A stretch of DNA of 64,000 nucleotides, from positions 62,001 through 126,000 of the forward strand of contig NZ_VULO01000008.1 of the NCBI RefSeq assembly GCF_009696615.1, in the 5' to 3' direction. Of this stretch, positions 15,420 to 22,573 are shown piece after piece. This DNA comes from Scrofimicrobium canadense. GTDB taxonomy: Bacteria > Actinomycetota > Actinomycetes > Actinomycetales > Actinomycetaceae. A model generated the notes under the pieces. That model was not told the DNA's origin, ran no database searches, and worked only from the letters and a program-made list of their open reading frames with translations. Numbering within the stretch: the stretch's first letter is position 1; every line of letters begins with the position of its first letter. The position numbers and the translations under genes are program-made.

Positions 15420-16415
15420 TCACTGGTGTCTATCAGTGGAATCTCTCATTACTAGTGTTGGCGTCACGACAACGTCTGCGTCCTGAGTTTCGCCAATCAG
15501 CATGGTTTGTAACAGTTCCAATGCACGTTCAGCCATCACCTGAATGTGCATATCAACAGTGGTGAGTTGCAGTCCTGAATACTGCGATAGATAGGAATTG
15601 TCATACCCAGCAACTCCCACCTGAGAGCCTAAAGCTAGGCCATGGTCAATCGCGGCACTCGCAACATCTAGTGCAATCTTGTCATTGTGACAAACAAACG
15701 CCGTTCCATGTCCATGCTCGCTAAGAAATCGATAGATTTCACTTTGATACTCGATGCGCGTCACAATGCGTACCGGGAGCAACCCTTGATTACACATCGT
15801 CTGTGAGTACCCTCTATACCGCTCCTGGGATGAGTCGCCTTCTCCTTCGCGGAAGGGGCCGACAAATACAACGGGATCGTATTGCTGATCAATTAAATGC
15901 CGCGTTACTTGTGCTGCGCCAGCTTCATCTGCTGGTCTGACAAAGCTAACTCCAGGTACCCTGATGTTACGACCGAGCGCAACAATGGCCAAGAGTTTGC
16001 CATATTCTTCCAAGGTATCGCGGTCAGCCAAAGGCGCAACCATGATTGCGCCCGCTGCATCCGTTTCAACGAGACGTTCTAATGCTTCTCGTTCTGATCG
16101 CGCATTCTCGTCGACAGGAAAAACTACGACTGAAAATCCGGCTACTCTGGCAGTTCGTCGAATTGCTTCGATTTGCTCAGCGATAAACGGGTTGAGTAGA
16201 TCAGCGCAGATGATACCAACGGTGTCACTTCTGCGAGAAGCAAGTTGCCTAGCAGCGGCATTGGTACGATATCCGAGTTCTTTCATTGCTGCAAGAACCG
16301 CATTTCGACTTTCCTCCGACACGCGAGGATCTGCATTTGTCACCAGGGATACGGTTTGGCGAGAGACGCCAGCCAGGCGCGCAACATCATTTTGAGTTGG
16401 TCTCACATATTTCAT
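15420..16415 (-). CDS. LacI-family regulator within the inositol operon
   Basis: A 331-residue LacI/GalR regulator. The helix-turn-helix is at residues 7-30 (TQNDVARLAGVSRQTVSLVTN) with the hinge region up to ARQLASRRS, followed by a periplasmic-binding-protein-like ligand domain (TVGIICADLLNPF, VGVAGYDNSYLSQY, LTTVDMHIQVMAERA). It sits between the sugar isomerase gene and iolT, 37 bases after the former and 56 before the latter. It may add a second, ligand-specific control to this operon alongside the GntR regulator. Its effector is unknown. Confidence 0.9.
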   Translation of the reverse strand: MKYVRPTQNDVARLAGVSRQTVSLVTNADPRVSEESRNAVLAAMKELGYRTNAAARQLASRRSDTVGIICADLLNPFIAEQIEAIRRTARVAGFSVVVFPVDENARSEREALERLVETDAAGAIMVAPLADRDTLEEYGKLLAIVALGRNIRVPGVSFVRPADEAGAAQVTRHLIDQQYDPVVFVGPFREGEGDSSQERYRGYSQTMCNQGLLPVRIVTRIEYQSEIYRFLSEHGHGTAFVCHNDKIALDVASAAIDHGLALGSQVGVAGYDNSYLSQYSGLQLTTVDMHIQVMAERALELLQTMLIGETQDADVVVTPTLVMRDSTDRHQ

Positions 16416-16452
16416 TGCGCGCCCTCTGGAATCTTTCTACGTCCACCGCATG

Positions 16453-17316
16453 TTAAGCGAGTTCATCTTGAATGCGTTTGAGCATACGCCGATTTATTTC
16501 GTCGGCTTTTTCATGCCATCCAAATACGCACACCGACACTATCCCATCGAAGCCAACTTCCCGTAGCGTTTCGAAGGCACTGTCCCATTGCACATCGCCC
16601 AATCCGATCTCATTATGTTGGTGAACGCGAGCATCAACGCCTGGAGGATTAATGATGTAGCGGTTACCATCGTTGGCCAAATGGTTGAACGAATCCGCGA
16701 TGTGAACCTCACGCAATTTGGCTGCCGTATGCTTAATCATACGACTAATGTCGCCGTCTCCTTCCGAGAGGTGGAAAGTATGGGGGAAACAATACTCATA
16801 CCCTATCCAGTCCTTGTTGACACTTCGCACAATGCTGTACGCAGCATCGTTCGTTTCTACGAAATCATAGGGGTGGGCTTCCATGTTGAGCTGGATCCCG
16901 TACTTCTCAAAGTATGGGGTGAGCTCTTCAATTGAGCGGTACCATTGGGCTTCGCATTCGCGTGGAGTGTTCGGGTTCCCAGAGAACTCAGAGACAATAT
17001 CTCGAACATCGAGTTGGTCTGCCAGCTCTAAAAGCCGTTTCCAATTACGCACTTGAGCTGTGCGCTCAGCCTCGTCAACTGATGACCAATTGAACACTGG
17101 ATTCAACGTGCGAACCCGCACCCCAGTATCCTTTTGGGCTTTCTTTAGCTCGTCAACAAAAGCATCATCTGCTTTTGGATAATGATGCCAGAAATGAAAC
17201 TCACTGTTGGGTGAAAGCTCAACGTACTGGTACCCAAGCTCGGCCGCCTTATGCAGAGTCTGGGCAGTAGACATGGAGCGATAGTACATATTCGGATCTA
17301 ACGCGATATCAACCAT
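16453..17316 (-). CDS. Sugar phosphate isomerase/epimerase, inositol-type TIM barrel
   Basis: A 287-residue AP-endonuclease-2-like TIM barrel of the IolE/IolH/IolI group. Visible are AAELGYQYVELSPNSEFHFWHH, RVRTLNPVFNW, LNMEAHPYDFVETND, GYEYCFPHTFHLSEGDGD, REVHIADSFNH and GLGDVQWDSAFETLREVGFDG; the E, H and D residues in these segments are the usual metal ligands. Its ATG follows the dehydrogenase stop by four bases. It probably isomerises or dehydrates an inosose or a related keto-inositol. The exact reaction cannot be read from sequence. Confidence 0.8.
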   Translation of the reverse strand: MVDIALDPNMYYRSMSTAQTLHKAAELGYQYVELSPNSEFHFWHHYPKADDAFVDELKKAQKDTGVRVRTLNPVFNWSSVDEAERTAQVRNWKRLLELADQLDVRDIVSEFSGNPNTPRECEAQWYRSIEELTPYFEKYGIQLNMEAHPYDFVETNDAAYSIVRSVNKDWIGYEYCFPHTFHLSEGDGDISRMIKHTAAKLREVHIADSFNHLANDGNRYIINPPGVDARVHQHNEIGLGDVQWDSAFETLREVGFDGIVSVCVFGWHEKADEINRRMLKRIQDELA

Positions 17317-17320
17317 GATT

Positions 17321-18328
17321 TCACCTGTACAGTTGGGGCTTGTCGATCATATCAACCTTTACCTCGCCGCCATCGCCTCGTAGAGATTCCAATGCGGCAT
17401 CGACAATAGCAGTTGCCGCGTAGCCATCCCACGCAGAGGAACCTGTATGCCGATCGGCGCTAGCAGCATTGATCCATTCTTGCACCTCACAGTTGAAGGC
17501 GCTTTCAAAACGGTCAATATGGCTTTGACACATAGCATTACGGTCACCATGAATGTCGCGCACATGTACCTTTTCTTGATCGCCGAGGCGCACGGTGCCT
17601 TGTTCCATCACCAGTTCACATTCGATGGAATACCCAAATCCGATATTGACGTTAACTTCATCGTCGATGCGCACTCCGCTTTCAGAGTATGCGACTACGA
17701 CAAGGGGGTCGTGAAGATGATCGAAGCGGTGTGAAGTCGCCCGAGCTTTATCTACACGAACCCGCGTGATTTCTTCACCCAGAAGATAGCGACAGATATC
17801 GAATTCGTGAATAGCGGTGTCGTCAATCATATTTTCGGTCGTGTAATTCTCAGGCACACTTGGATTGCGATGGCGACAATGAAGCAGTGTGGCATACCCG
17901 TAGTCTTTAGACTCTAGCGCCTTCCGCATCTGCTGATACCCCTCGTCAAACCGACGCATGAAGCCAACCGTCACCAGCTTCTTTCCTGCTTTTATCTCAG
18001 CGTCAAGGATAGCTCGGCAATCAGCAGCGGTGGTCGCTAAAGGCTTCTCACACAGAACATACTTTCCTGCATTCACGGCCGCGAGGACATCAGGAGCGTG
18101 GGCTTTTCCAAAGGTTGCGATAAGTACTGCGTCAACATGAGAATCGGCAATCAATTCTGAGCCCGAGGCATAGGCCTTCGCCCCCAGAGGACCAGCAACA
18201 CCCTTGGCTGCATCAATATTCATATCTGCAACAGCGACAATTTCAGCCCCTGATAGATCATTTTTGATTCTATCAACATGAGCTCTTCCCATACCGCCTG
18301 CACCAATCAGACCGACTTTCAGTGTCAT
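17321..18328 (-). CDS. Gfo/Idh/MocA oxidoreductase, second inositol dehydrogenase
   Basis: A 335-residue NAD(P)-dependent dehydrogenase. It shows KVGLIGAGGMGRAHVDRI at the start, K95 in LCEKPLATT, GFMRRFDEGY, and D170/H174 in MIDDTAIHEFDICRYLLG, so the catalytic lysine, aspartate and histidine are complete. I chose the ATG at 18328 because GGAG stands eight bases upstream; an ATG two codons earlier is too close. It differs clearly from IolG at 12066, so it may act on another stereoisomer (scyllo- or chiro-inositol) or on an inosose. It lies in the operon iolE-like, this gene, isomerase, lacI, iolT. Confidence 0.88.
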   Translation of the reverse strand: MTLKVGLIGAGGMGRAHVDRIKNDLSGAEIVAVADMNIDAAKGVAGPLGAKAYASGSELIADSHVDAVLIATFGKAHAPDVLAAVNAGKYVLCEKPLATTAADCRAILDAEIKAGKKLVTVGFMRRFDEGYQQMRKALESKDYGYATLLHCRHRNPSVPENYTTENMIDDTAIHEFDICRYLLGEEITRVRVDKARATSHRFDHLHDPLVVVAYSESGVRIDDEVNVNIGFGYSIECELVMEQGTVRLGDQEKVHVRDIHGDRNAMCQSHIDRFESAFNCEVQEWINAASADRHTGSSAWDGYAATAIVDAALESLRGDGGEVKVDMIDKPQLYR

Positions 18329-18353
18329 TTTCATATCTCCAATCAATGTATCT

Positions 18354-19292
18354 TTAGGCAAGACCCAGGCCGCATTCAGCAAGATACTTGCGCATGTTGA
18401 TTGCATTGGGCAGTGGGAAATCTGGCGCACAAGGGTAACAATCTTGTTCGCATATACAGTAGATGTCTTTATCAAGTTCAGCTAAGGCATCGACAAATGC
18501 ATGCATTTCAGGTAATCCTGCAGGAGGACATACCGAAGCGCCTTTAGCAACAGCCTCACCGAAGGGCCAGTCCTTCTCATGAGCTTCACGTGTGATGTCT
18601 TCATCAAACGCCTTGATATGTACATACGTAATCCGGTCCGGGTACTTCTTGATGAGCTCCACGGGGTCCCCTCCCCCGTACACGACGTGGCCTGAGTCAA
18701 GACACAGATTCACGTACTTGGGATCCGTTGCGTCGAAGATGCGCGCGATTTCTTCAGGGGTCTCAATGTGCGAATCTCCGTGTGGGTGTAAAACCATCTT
18801 AAGACCGTATTCGTCGAGGAGCATTGCACCCAGCTTGTTGGCGTTTTCGACGTAAAGATTCCAAGCATCGGGCGATAACACCCGATCATCAGTCCATTCC
18901 CACGTCTTATCGTCGCGGTACAGTGGCGGCAGATGGACAATGTATTCCGCACCTACAGCGGCATGAGTTTCAGCGATTCTGCGGAAGGTCTTTTCGGTTT
19001 CGGCCCAGGCTTCTGCTTTGTGGAGTATACCCCAGCCGGTCCCCGCGACAACTTTTAAACCTAGGTCTGACGTCCAGCGTTCTAATTCTTTAGGATCCGT
19101 TGGAAAGTAACCAAACGGACCAGTCTCAAGAATCTCGAATCCAGCTTCTGCCATCTGCTCCATTGCTTTACGAGGTTCCATCTGGTGTTCATCTTGCGGG
19201 AACCATACACCCCATTGGTCTGGGCAGACTCCAATGGCAAGTTTTGAGTACTTCGGGTCCGCTGTGTTTCGAGCCTTCGATTGAGCGCTCAT
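18354..19292 (-). CDS. iolE: Inosose dehydratase-like TIM barrel
   Basis: A 312-residue AP-endonuclease-2-like enzyme. LAIGVCPDQWGVWFPQDEHQM at the start, LETGPFGYFPTDP, MVLHPHGDSHIETPEE, VNLCLDSGHVVYGGGDPVELIKKYPDRITYVHIKAFDE and YCICEQDCYP resemble IolE, which dehydrates 2-keto-myo-inositol to the diketo substrate of IolD. It is the only IolE-like protein of the right type in the window, which makes this the likely assignment. The ATG at 19292 has a GGTGAG-type ribosome site; a longer frame upstream is less likely. It is the first gene of its operon, with two operator-like sites upstream. Confidence 0.8.
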   Translation of the reverse strand: MSAQSKARNTADPKYSKLAIGVCPDQWGVWFPQDEHQMEPRKAMEQMAEAGFEILETGPFGYFPTDPKELERWTSDLGLKVVAGTGWGILHKAEAWAETEKTFRRIAETHAAVGAEYIVHLPPLYRDDKTWEWTDDRVLSPDAWNLYVENANKLGAMLLDEYGLKMVLHPHGDSHIETPEEIARIFDATDPKYVNLCLDSGHVVYGGGDPVELIKKYPDRITYVHIKAFDEDITREAHEKDWPFGEAVAKGASVCPPAGLPEMHAFVDALAELDKDIYCICEQDCYPCAPDFPLPNAINMRKYLAECGLGLA

Positions 19293-19422
19293 AATACTTC
19301 TCACCCTGACTTTCATATTGGCACTATCACTTCGTCGTTAGCCAGCACGAGGCTGTTTGATCGCTGATGCACCCTCATTGGCGCGCGCCAACGATCAATG
19401 CATTGAAGCGTAGCACTAGTTA

Positions 19423-19468
19423 TTTGTTATTACAAGAGATGCGTAGACAGACTATTTAACAGAACAAA
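19423..19468 (-). promoter_or_regulatory. Two phased IolR-like sites before the iolE operon
   Basis: TTTGTTATTACAAG (19423-19436, nine of ten positions) and TTTAACAGAACAAA (19455-19468, eight of ten). Their centres are 32 bases apart, close to three turns of the helix, and they lie 130-180 bases upstream of the first gene. Confidence 0.55.
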
Positions 19469-19515
19469 TAATGCCCCGTGATGGGTTAGTTAGGTAACCC
19501 CACTCACTTCAAAAT

Positions 19516-19854
19516 CTACCGCATGTAAGCTGCAACCAGTGAAGACATCACCACATACACCGCTGTTCCGCAGAGAACACTCAGAATCATGTTGGACCGC
19601 CACAACTGCAAAGTAGCTGTAATCAGGAGAGCCACCGCCGCCGGAACAACGGCGCTAGGAGAAAAAACATCGAGATCACGCAGGGTATAGGCAACGAGAA
19701 TCACCATGATAGCCAGCGGCATGTGGTCGCCTAGGAATCCAAGAATCTTACTGCGCCTCAAAGGGGCTAGCATGGCAAAAGGCACCGACCGAAGAAGCCA
19801 CGTGACACTCGCAGCAACAACTATGGAAACAATGAGATATGTGGGGCTAGGCAT
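19516..19854 (-). CDS. azlD: AzlD-family branched-chain amino acid export subunit
   Basis: A 112-residue protein with three to four membrane segments. VTWLLRSVPFAMLAPLRRSKILGFLGDHMPLAIMVILVAYTLRD is typical of AzlD, the small subunit of two-component exporters of branched-chain amino acids. I chose the ATG at 19854 because GGTGGAG lies upstream. It overlaps the end of azlC by eight bases, so translation is coupled. The divergent Lrp-type gene is the probable regulator. Some homologues carry other amino acids or methionine, so the substrate is inferred. Confidence 0.88.
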   Translation of the reverse strand: MPSPTYLIVSIVVAASVTWLLRSVPFAMLAPLRRSKILGFLGDHMPLAIMVILVAYTLRDLDVFSPSAVVPAAVALLITATLQLWRSNMILSVLCGTAVYVVMSSLVAAYMR

Positions 19855-20572
19855 GACTTCTCCACCGCGATATTCCATAGCCACCTATCAAAGCCACAAC
19901 CGTTGCTGTCATTGCAATAGCTAACAGGTTATCGGGTGAAATAATCATCGCTATCAGGGAAGACAATAAAGCTACAACCGTCACAGGAACTGATCGGCGT
20001 TGCTTGTAGGCCTCTATTGCCAGAGCTAGAAAGAGGGCAGTCACCGCAAAGTCAAGCCCCACCACATAGTCAGGAACCAGAGAACCTAAGACCACGCCAG
20101 CACAAACTGAGAGTATCCAGGCCAAGTGAAACGACATCTGAATACTCACGATGCGCGCGCGAGACCACGTTTGGGCAGCTTCAGAACTGGTGAGGGCAAA
20201 AGCCTCATCGGTCAGCGCAAAGGTGCTATACGCTTTCCACCCTTTCCCTTGGACACGATGGAGAGGAAAAGAAAGTGCGTAGAATATGTGCCGAAAGTTC
20301 ACTAAGAATGCGCTTAGAGCGATCTGGGTGAGTGGGGCAATTGCCGCAAGCATCCCCACCATCAAGAATTCTAGAGAACCAGCGAAAACCAGAGCGGCTA
20401 ACAGAGGGGCACACCACCACGGCAATCCCGTTTGGTGTGCCATCACACCCAGTGCCAGACCCAGTGGAGTTACTGCGGCGCAAGCGGGCAAAGCGATAAG
20501 CCATCCGGCCACTACTTCTTTTCGTCCATGCGGAGATTGCGTCTGGATATCGGTTGGCCGTCTCACTCCCAT
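19847..20572 (-). CDS. azlC: AzlC-family branched-chain amino acid exporter
   Basis: A 241-residue membrane protein of the AzlC/YgaZ family. GLALGVMAHQTGLPWWCAPLLAALVFAGSLEFLMVGML and SAFLVNFRHIFYALSFPLHR are diagnostic; FALTDEAFAL follows as expected. It forms the large subunit with the overlapping azlD. The first codon is uncertain, since no clear ribosome site precedes the ATG at 20572. Divergent from the Lrp regulator over 64 bases, in the same arrangement as azl loci elsewhere. Confidence 0.92.
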   Translation of the reverse strand: MGVRRPTDIQTQSPHGRKEVVAGWLIALPACAAVTPLGLALGVMAHQTGLPWWCAPLLAALVFAGSLEFLMVGMLAAIAPLTQIALSAFLVNFRHIFYALSFPLHRVQGKGWKAYSTFALTDEAFALTSSEAAQTWSRARIVSIQMSFHLAWILSVCAGVVLGSLVPDYVVGLDFAVTALFLALAIEAYKQRRSVPVTVVALLSSLIAMIISPDNLLAIAMTATVVALIGGYGISRWRSHA

Positions 20573-20636
20573 AGAAGCAATAGTAAGAAAAAACTCTTGT
20601 ATTTTGATTGCGCGTTTGCGATGCTAAAGTGGCCAA

Positions 20637-21089
20637 ATGGGCAATGATCACACACTAGACAGCCTTGATTGGGCGATAATTGCTGAACTTGAGAAAGACG
20701 CACGTTTACCCAATACAGAGATTGCCCGCAGAGTCGGACTCACCCCAGGTCCTTGCCTGCGTCGCATCCAAAGGTTAGAAAAGAGCGGAGCAATCCGTGG
20801 CTATCATGCACACGTAGACCCCCAGTTTTCTCAACGCGGGTTCGAAGTAATCGTCGCCATCGATATTGCCGTCAACGACGGCAAAACCATAGAAGATTTT
20901 GAGGCTGCCGCTGTGGCTATTCCTGAAGTAACGGAAATGCGCAGAATGCTTGGACAGCCCGATTACTATCTACGTGTCCAGGTTGCTGACCCCGACGCCT
21001 ACGAACGACTCACATTGCGGACGCTCTCAAGACTTCCTGCTGTCAGAAGGCTCTTATCCCATCAGACAATGCGCCAGCTCAAAGGCTGA
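20637..21089 (+). CDS. Lrp/AsnC-family regulator
   Basis: A 150-residue Lrp-type regulator. The N-terminal helix-turn-helix reads LDWAIIAELEKDARLPNTEIARRVGLTPGPCLRRIQRLEKSGAIRGY and is followed by a RAM ligand domain (EVIVAIDIAV, ATEI-like VTEMRRMLGQPDYYLRVQVADPDAYE). It is divergent from azlCD and most likely controls them in response to branched-chain amino acids. The 64-base intergenic region must hold both promoters. The ribosome site is weak, so the message may be nearly leaderless. Confidence 0.92.
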   Translation: MGNDHTLDSLDWAIIAELEKDARLPNTEIARRVGLTPGPCLRRIQRLEKSGAIRGYHAHVDPQFSQRGFEVIVAIDIAVNDGKTIEDFEAAAVAIPEVTEMRRMLGQPDYYLRVQVADPDAYERLTLRTLSRLPAVRRLLSHQTMRQLKG

Positions 21090-21179
21090 TCCACTACGCG
21101 TGTTCCTCCACAGTCAGCCTCCCCGCCCCCTAACTCCAGGTAACCTAGGACAGCGGCCATTATGTTTGGAGGTTTTCTC

Positions 21180-22349
21180 ATGGAACATTTTCCATTGACA
21201 CAACTGAGACGTTGGCCAGACTGGGAAAGCAACAACCTTTTTGCCTCGGACGCAGCTGATCGACTCATTTTGGACAATGCCAAACAGAAGATTGCTGACA
21301 ATCCGGCAGGAACAGTTCTTACTGTCGAGGATTCTTATGGCGCACTCGCACTTGGAGCGCATGCGCTGGGTGCACGTAGCATCCGCTCTATCCAAGACTC
21401 AGCTATTGCGGAAGCAGCTCTCAAGGCGAACGCCAGGCGACTCTTTCAGGTTGGGTCACTTGAAGAACTAGGTATCGCCCACTGTGGTTGGACGCCAAGC
21501 GCCTTTGATGGAGTCGACCTCATCCTCATGCGAGTCCCTAAGGACCTCGGCCTTCTGCGCATGATTGCGGAGTTAGCTGCGAGATTTGCTTCCCCTCACG
21601 TCACGGTGATTGCTGGCGCGATGACCAAACATCTTCCCGCACGTGCCACCGACAGCTTTCACGCAAGTTTTGCCTCGGTCTCAAGGTCCCTTGCAGAGAG
21701 AAAAGCTCGGGTGATTCTGGCTCTGCAGCCTATTCGCCATGAAGGTGATTGGCATCTGCCATTTGTCGATGAAGTTGACCCTGACCTGCACATGACTGTG
21801 AGCTCTTTACCTGGTGTGTTTTCGCATGCCAGCGTCGATATCGGAACCAGGTTTCTCATATCGCAGCTCACCTCTGATAACCTCCCAGATTCTGTGAATC
21901 TCGCAGTTGATCTGGGATGCGGTAGCGGACTCCTCACCTCTCACCTTCTCAAAGTACTTCCCCACGCATCAGTCGTGGCAACTGATATTTCATCTCTTGC
22001 CACCCTGTCTACCGAACGCACAATAGCCATGAATGGACCGTACACTTCTCAAATGGACGAGGCGAAAAGATACACGGTTCGTCGTGACATGGGGCTCAGC
22101 AGGCAAGAGGATGCCTCCGTCGACTTGATCGTCTGTAATCCCCCATTTCATTCTGGTCACGCCGTCAACCCTCATGCAGCCCGTTCTCTCTTCGTGGATG
22201 CTGCCCGCACATTGAAACCTGGGGGAACCCTTATCACTGTGTTCAATAGTCATCTACCCCACAAGCGCACGCTGGAGAGAATCGTTGGACCAACCACGCA
22301 GATCGCACGCAATCACAAGTTCACTGTGACAAGGACGTTAAGGATTTAA
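21180..22349 (+). CDS. RsmC/RlmG-type rRNA guanine-N2 methyltransferase
   Basis: A 389-residue protein with two methyltransferase-like halves, as in RsmC and RlmG. The N-terminal half is degenerate. The C-terminal half has the SAM motif VDLGCGSGLLTSHLLK, VVATDIS, and the catalytic motif LIVCNPPFHSGHAV, and ends in KPGGTLITVFNSHLPHKRTLERIVG. These enzymes methylate G1207 of 16S or G1835 of 23S rRNA; which one cannot be decided here. I chose the ATG at 21180 because GGAGG lies seven bases upstream. It is a stand-alone housekeeping gene. Confidence 0.88.
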   Translation: MEHFPLTQLRRWPDWESNNLFASDAADRLILDNAKQKIADNPAGTVLTVEDSYGALALGAHALGARSIRSIQDSAIAEAALKANARRLFQVGSLEELGIAHCGWTPSAFDGVDLILMRVPKDLGLLRMIAELAARFASPHVTVIAGAMTKHLPARATDSFHASFASVSRSLAERKARVILALQPIRHEGDWHLPFVDEVDPDLHMTVSSLPGVFSHASVDIGTRFLISQLTSDNLPDSVNLAVDLGCGSGLLTSHLLKVLPHASVVATDISSLATLSTERTIAMNGPYTSQMDEAKRYTVRRDMGLSRQEDASVDLIVCNPPFHSGHAVNPHAARSLFVDAARTLKPGGTLITVFNSHLPHKRTLERIVGPTTQIARNHKFTVTRTLRI

Positions 22350-22520
22350 CGCCCTCAGAACGAAATATTTTTACTCTTCACACGCCTTCCCCTTGAATCT
22401 CAAAGCGCGAGTCTCATTTCAGATCCTCGGATTCATGTCTCACTATGTTTAGCTGACACGCGCTAGCTATTTCCAATGCCACATAACTTCTATGATTGGA
22501 AGCTACGTTAGCAAAACGTG

Positions 22521-22566
22521 AATGGGTTCGCAGCACTCTCGTTATGAACACTGCGAACCCATTTTT
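22521..22566. terminator. Bidirectional terminator after the sialidase
   Basis: A perfect 13-base stem AATGGGTTCGCAG/CTGCGAACCCATT with a 17-base loop. On the plus strand it ends in a run of five T; on the minus strand TTTT follows after four bases. It lies eight bases after the sialidase stop, and 170 bases after the methyltransferase stop. Confidence 0.85.
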
Positions 22567-22573
22567 CTCAATA

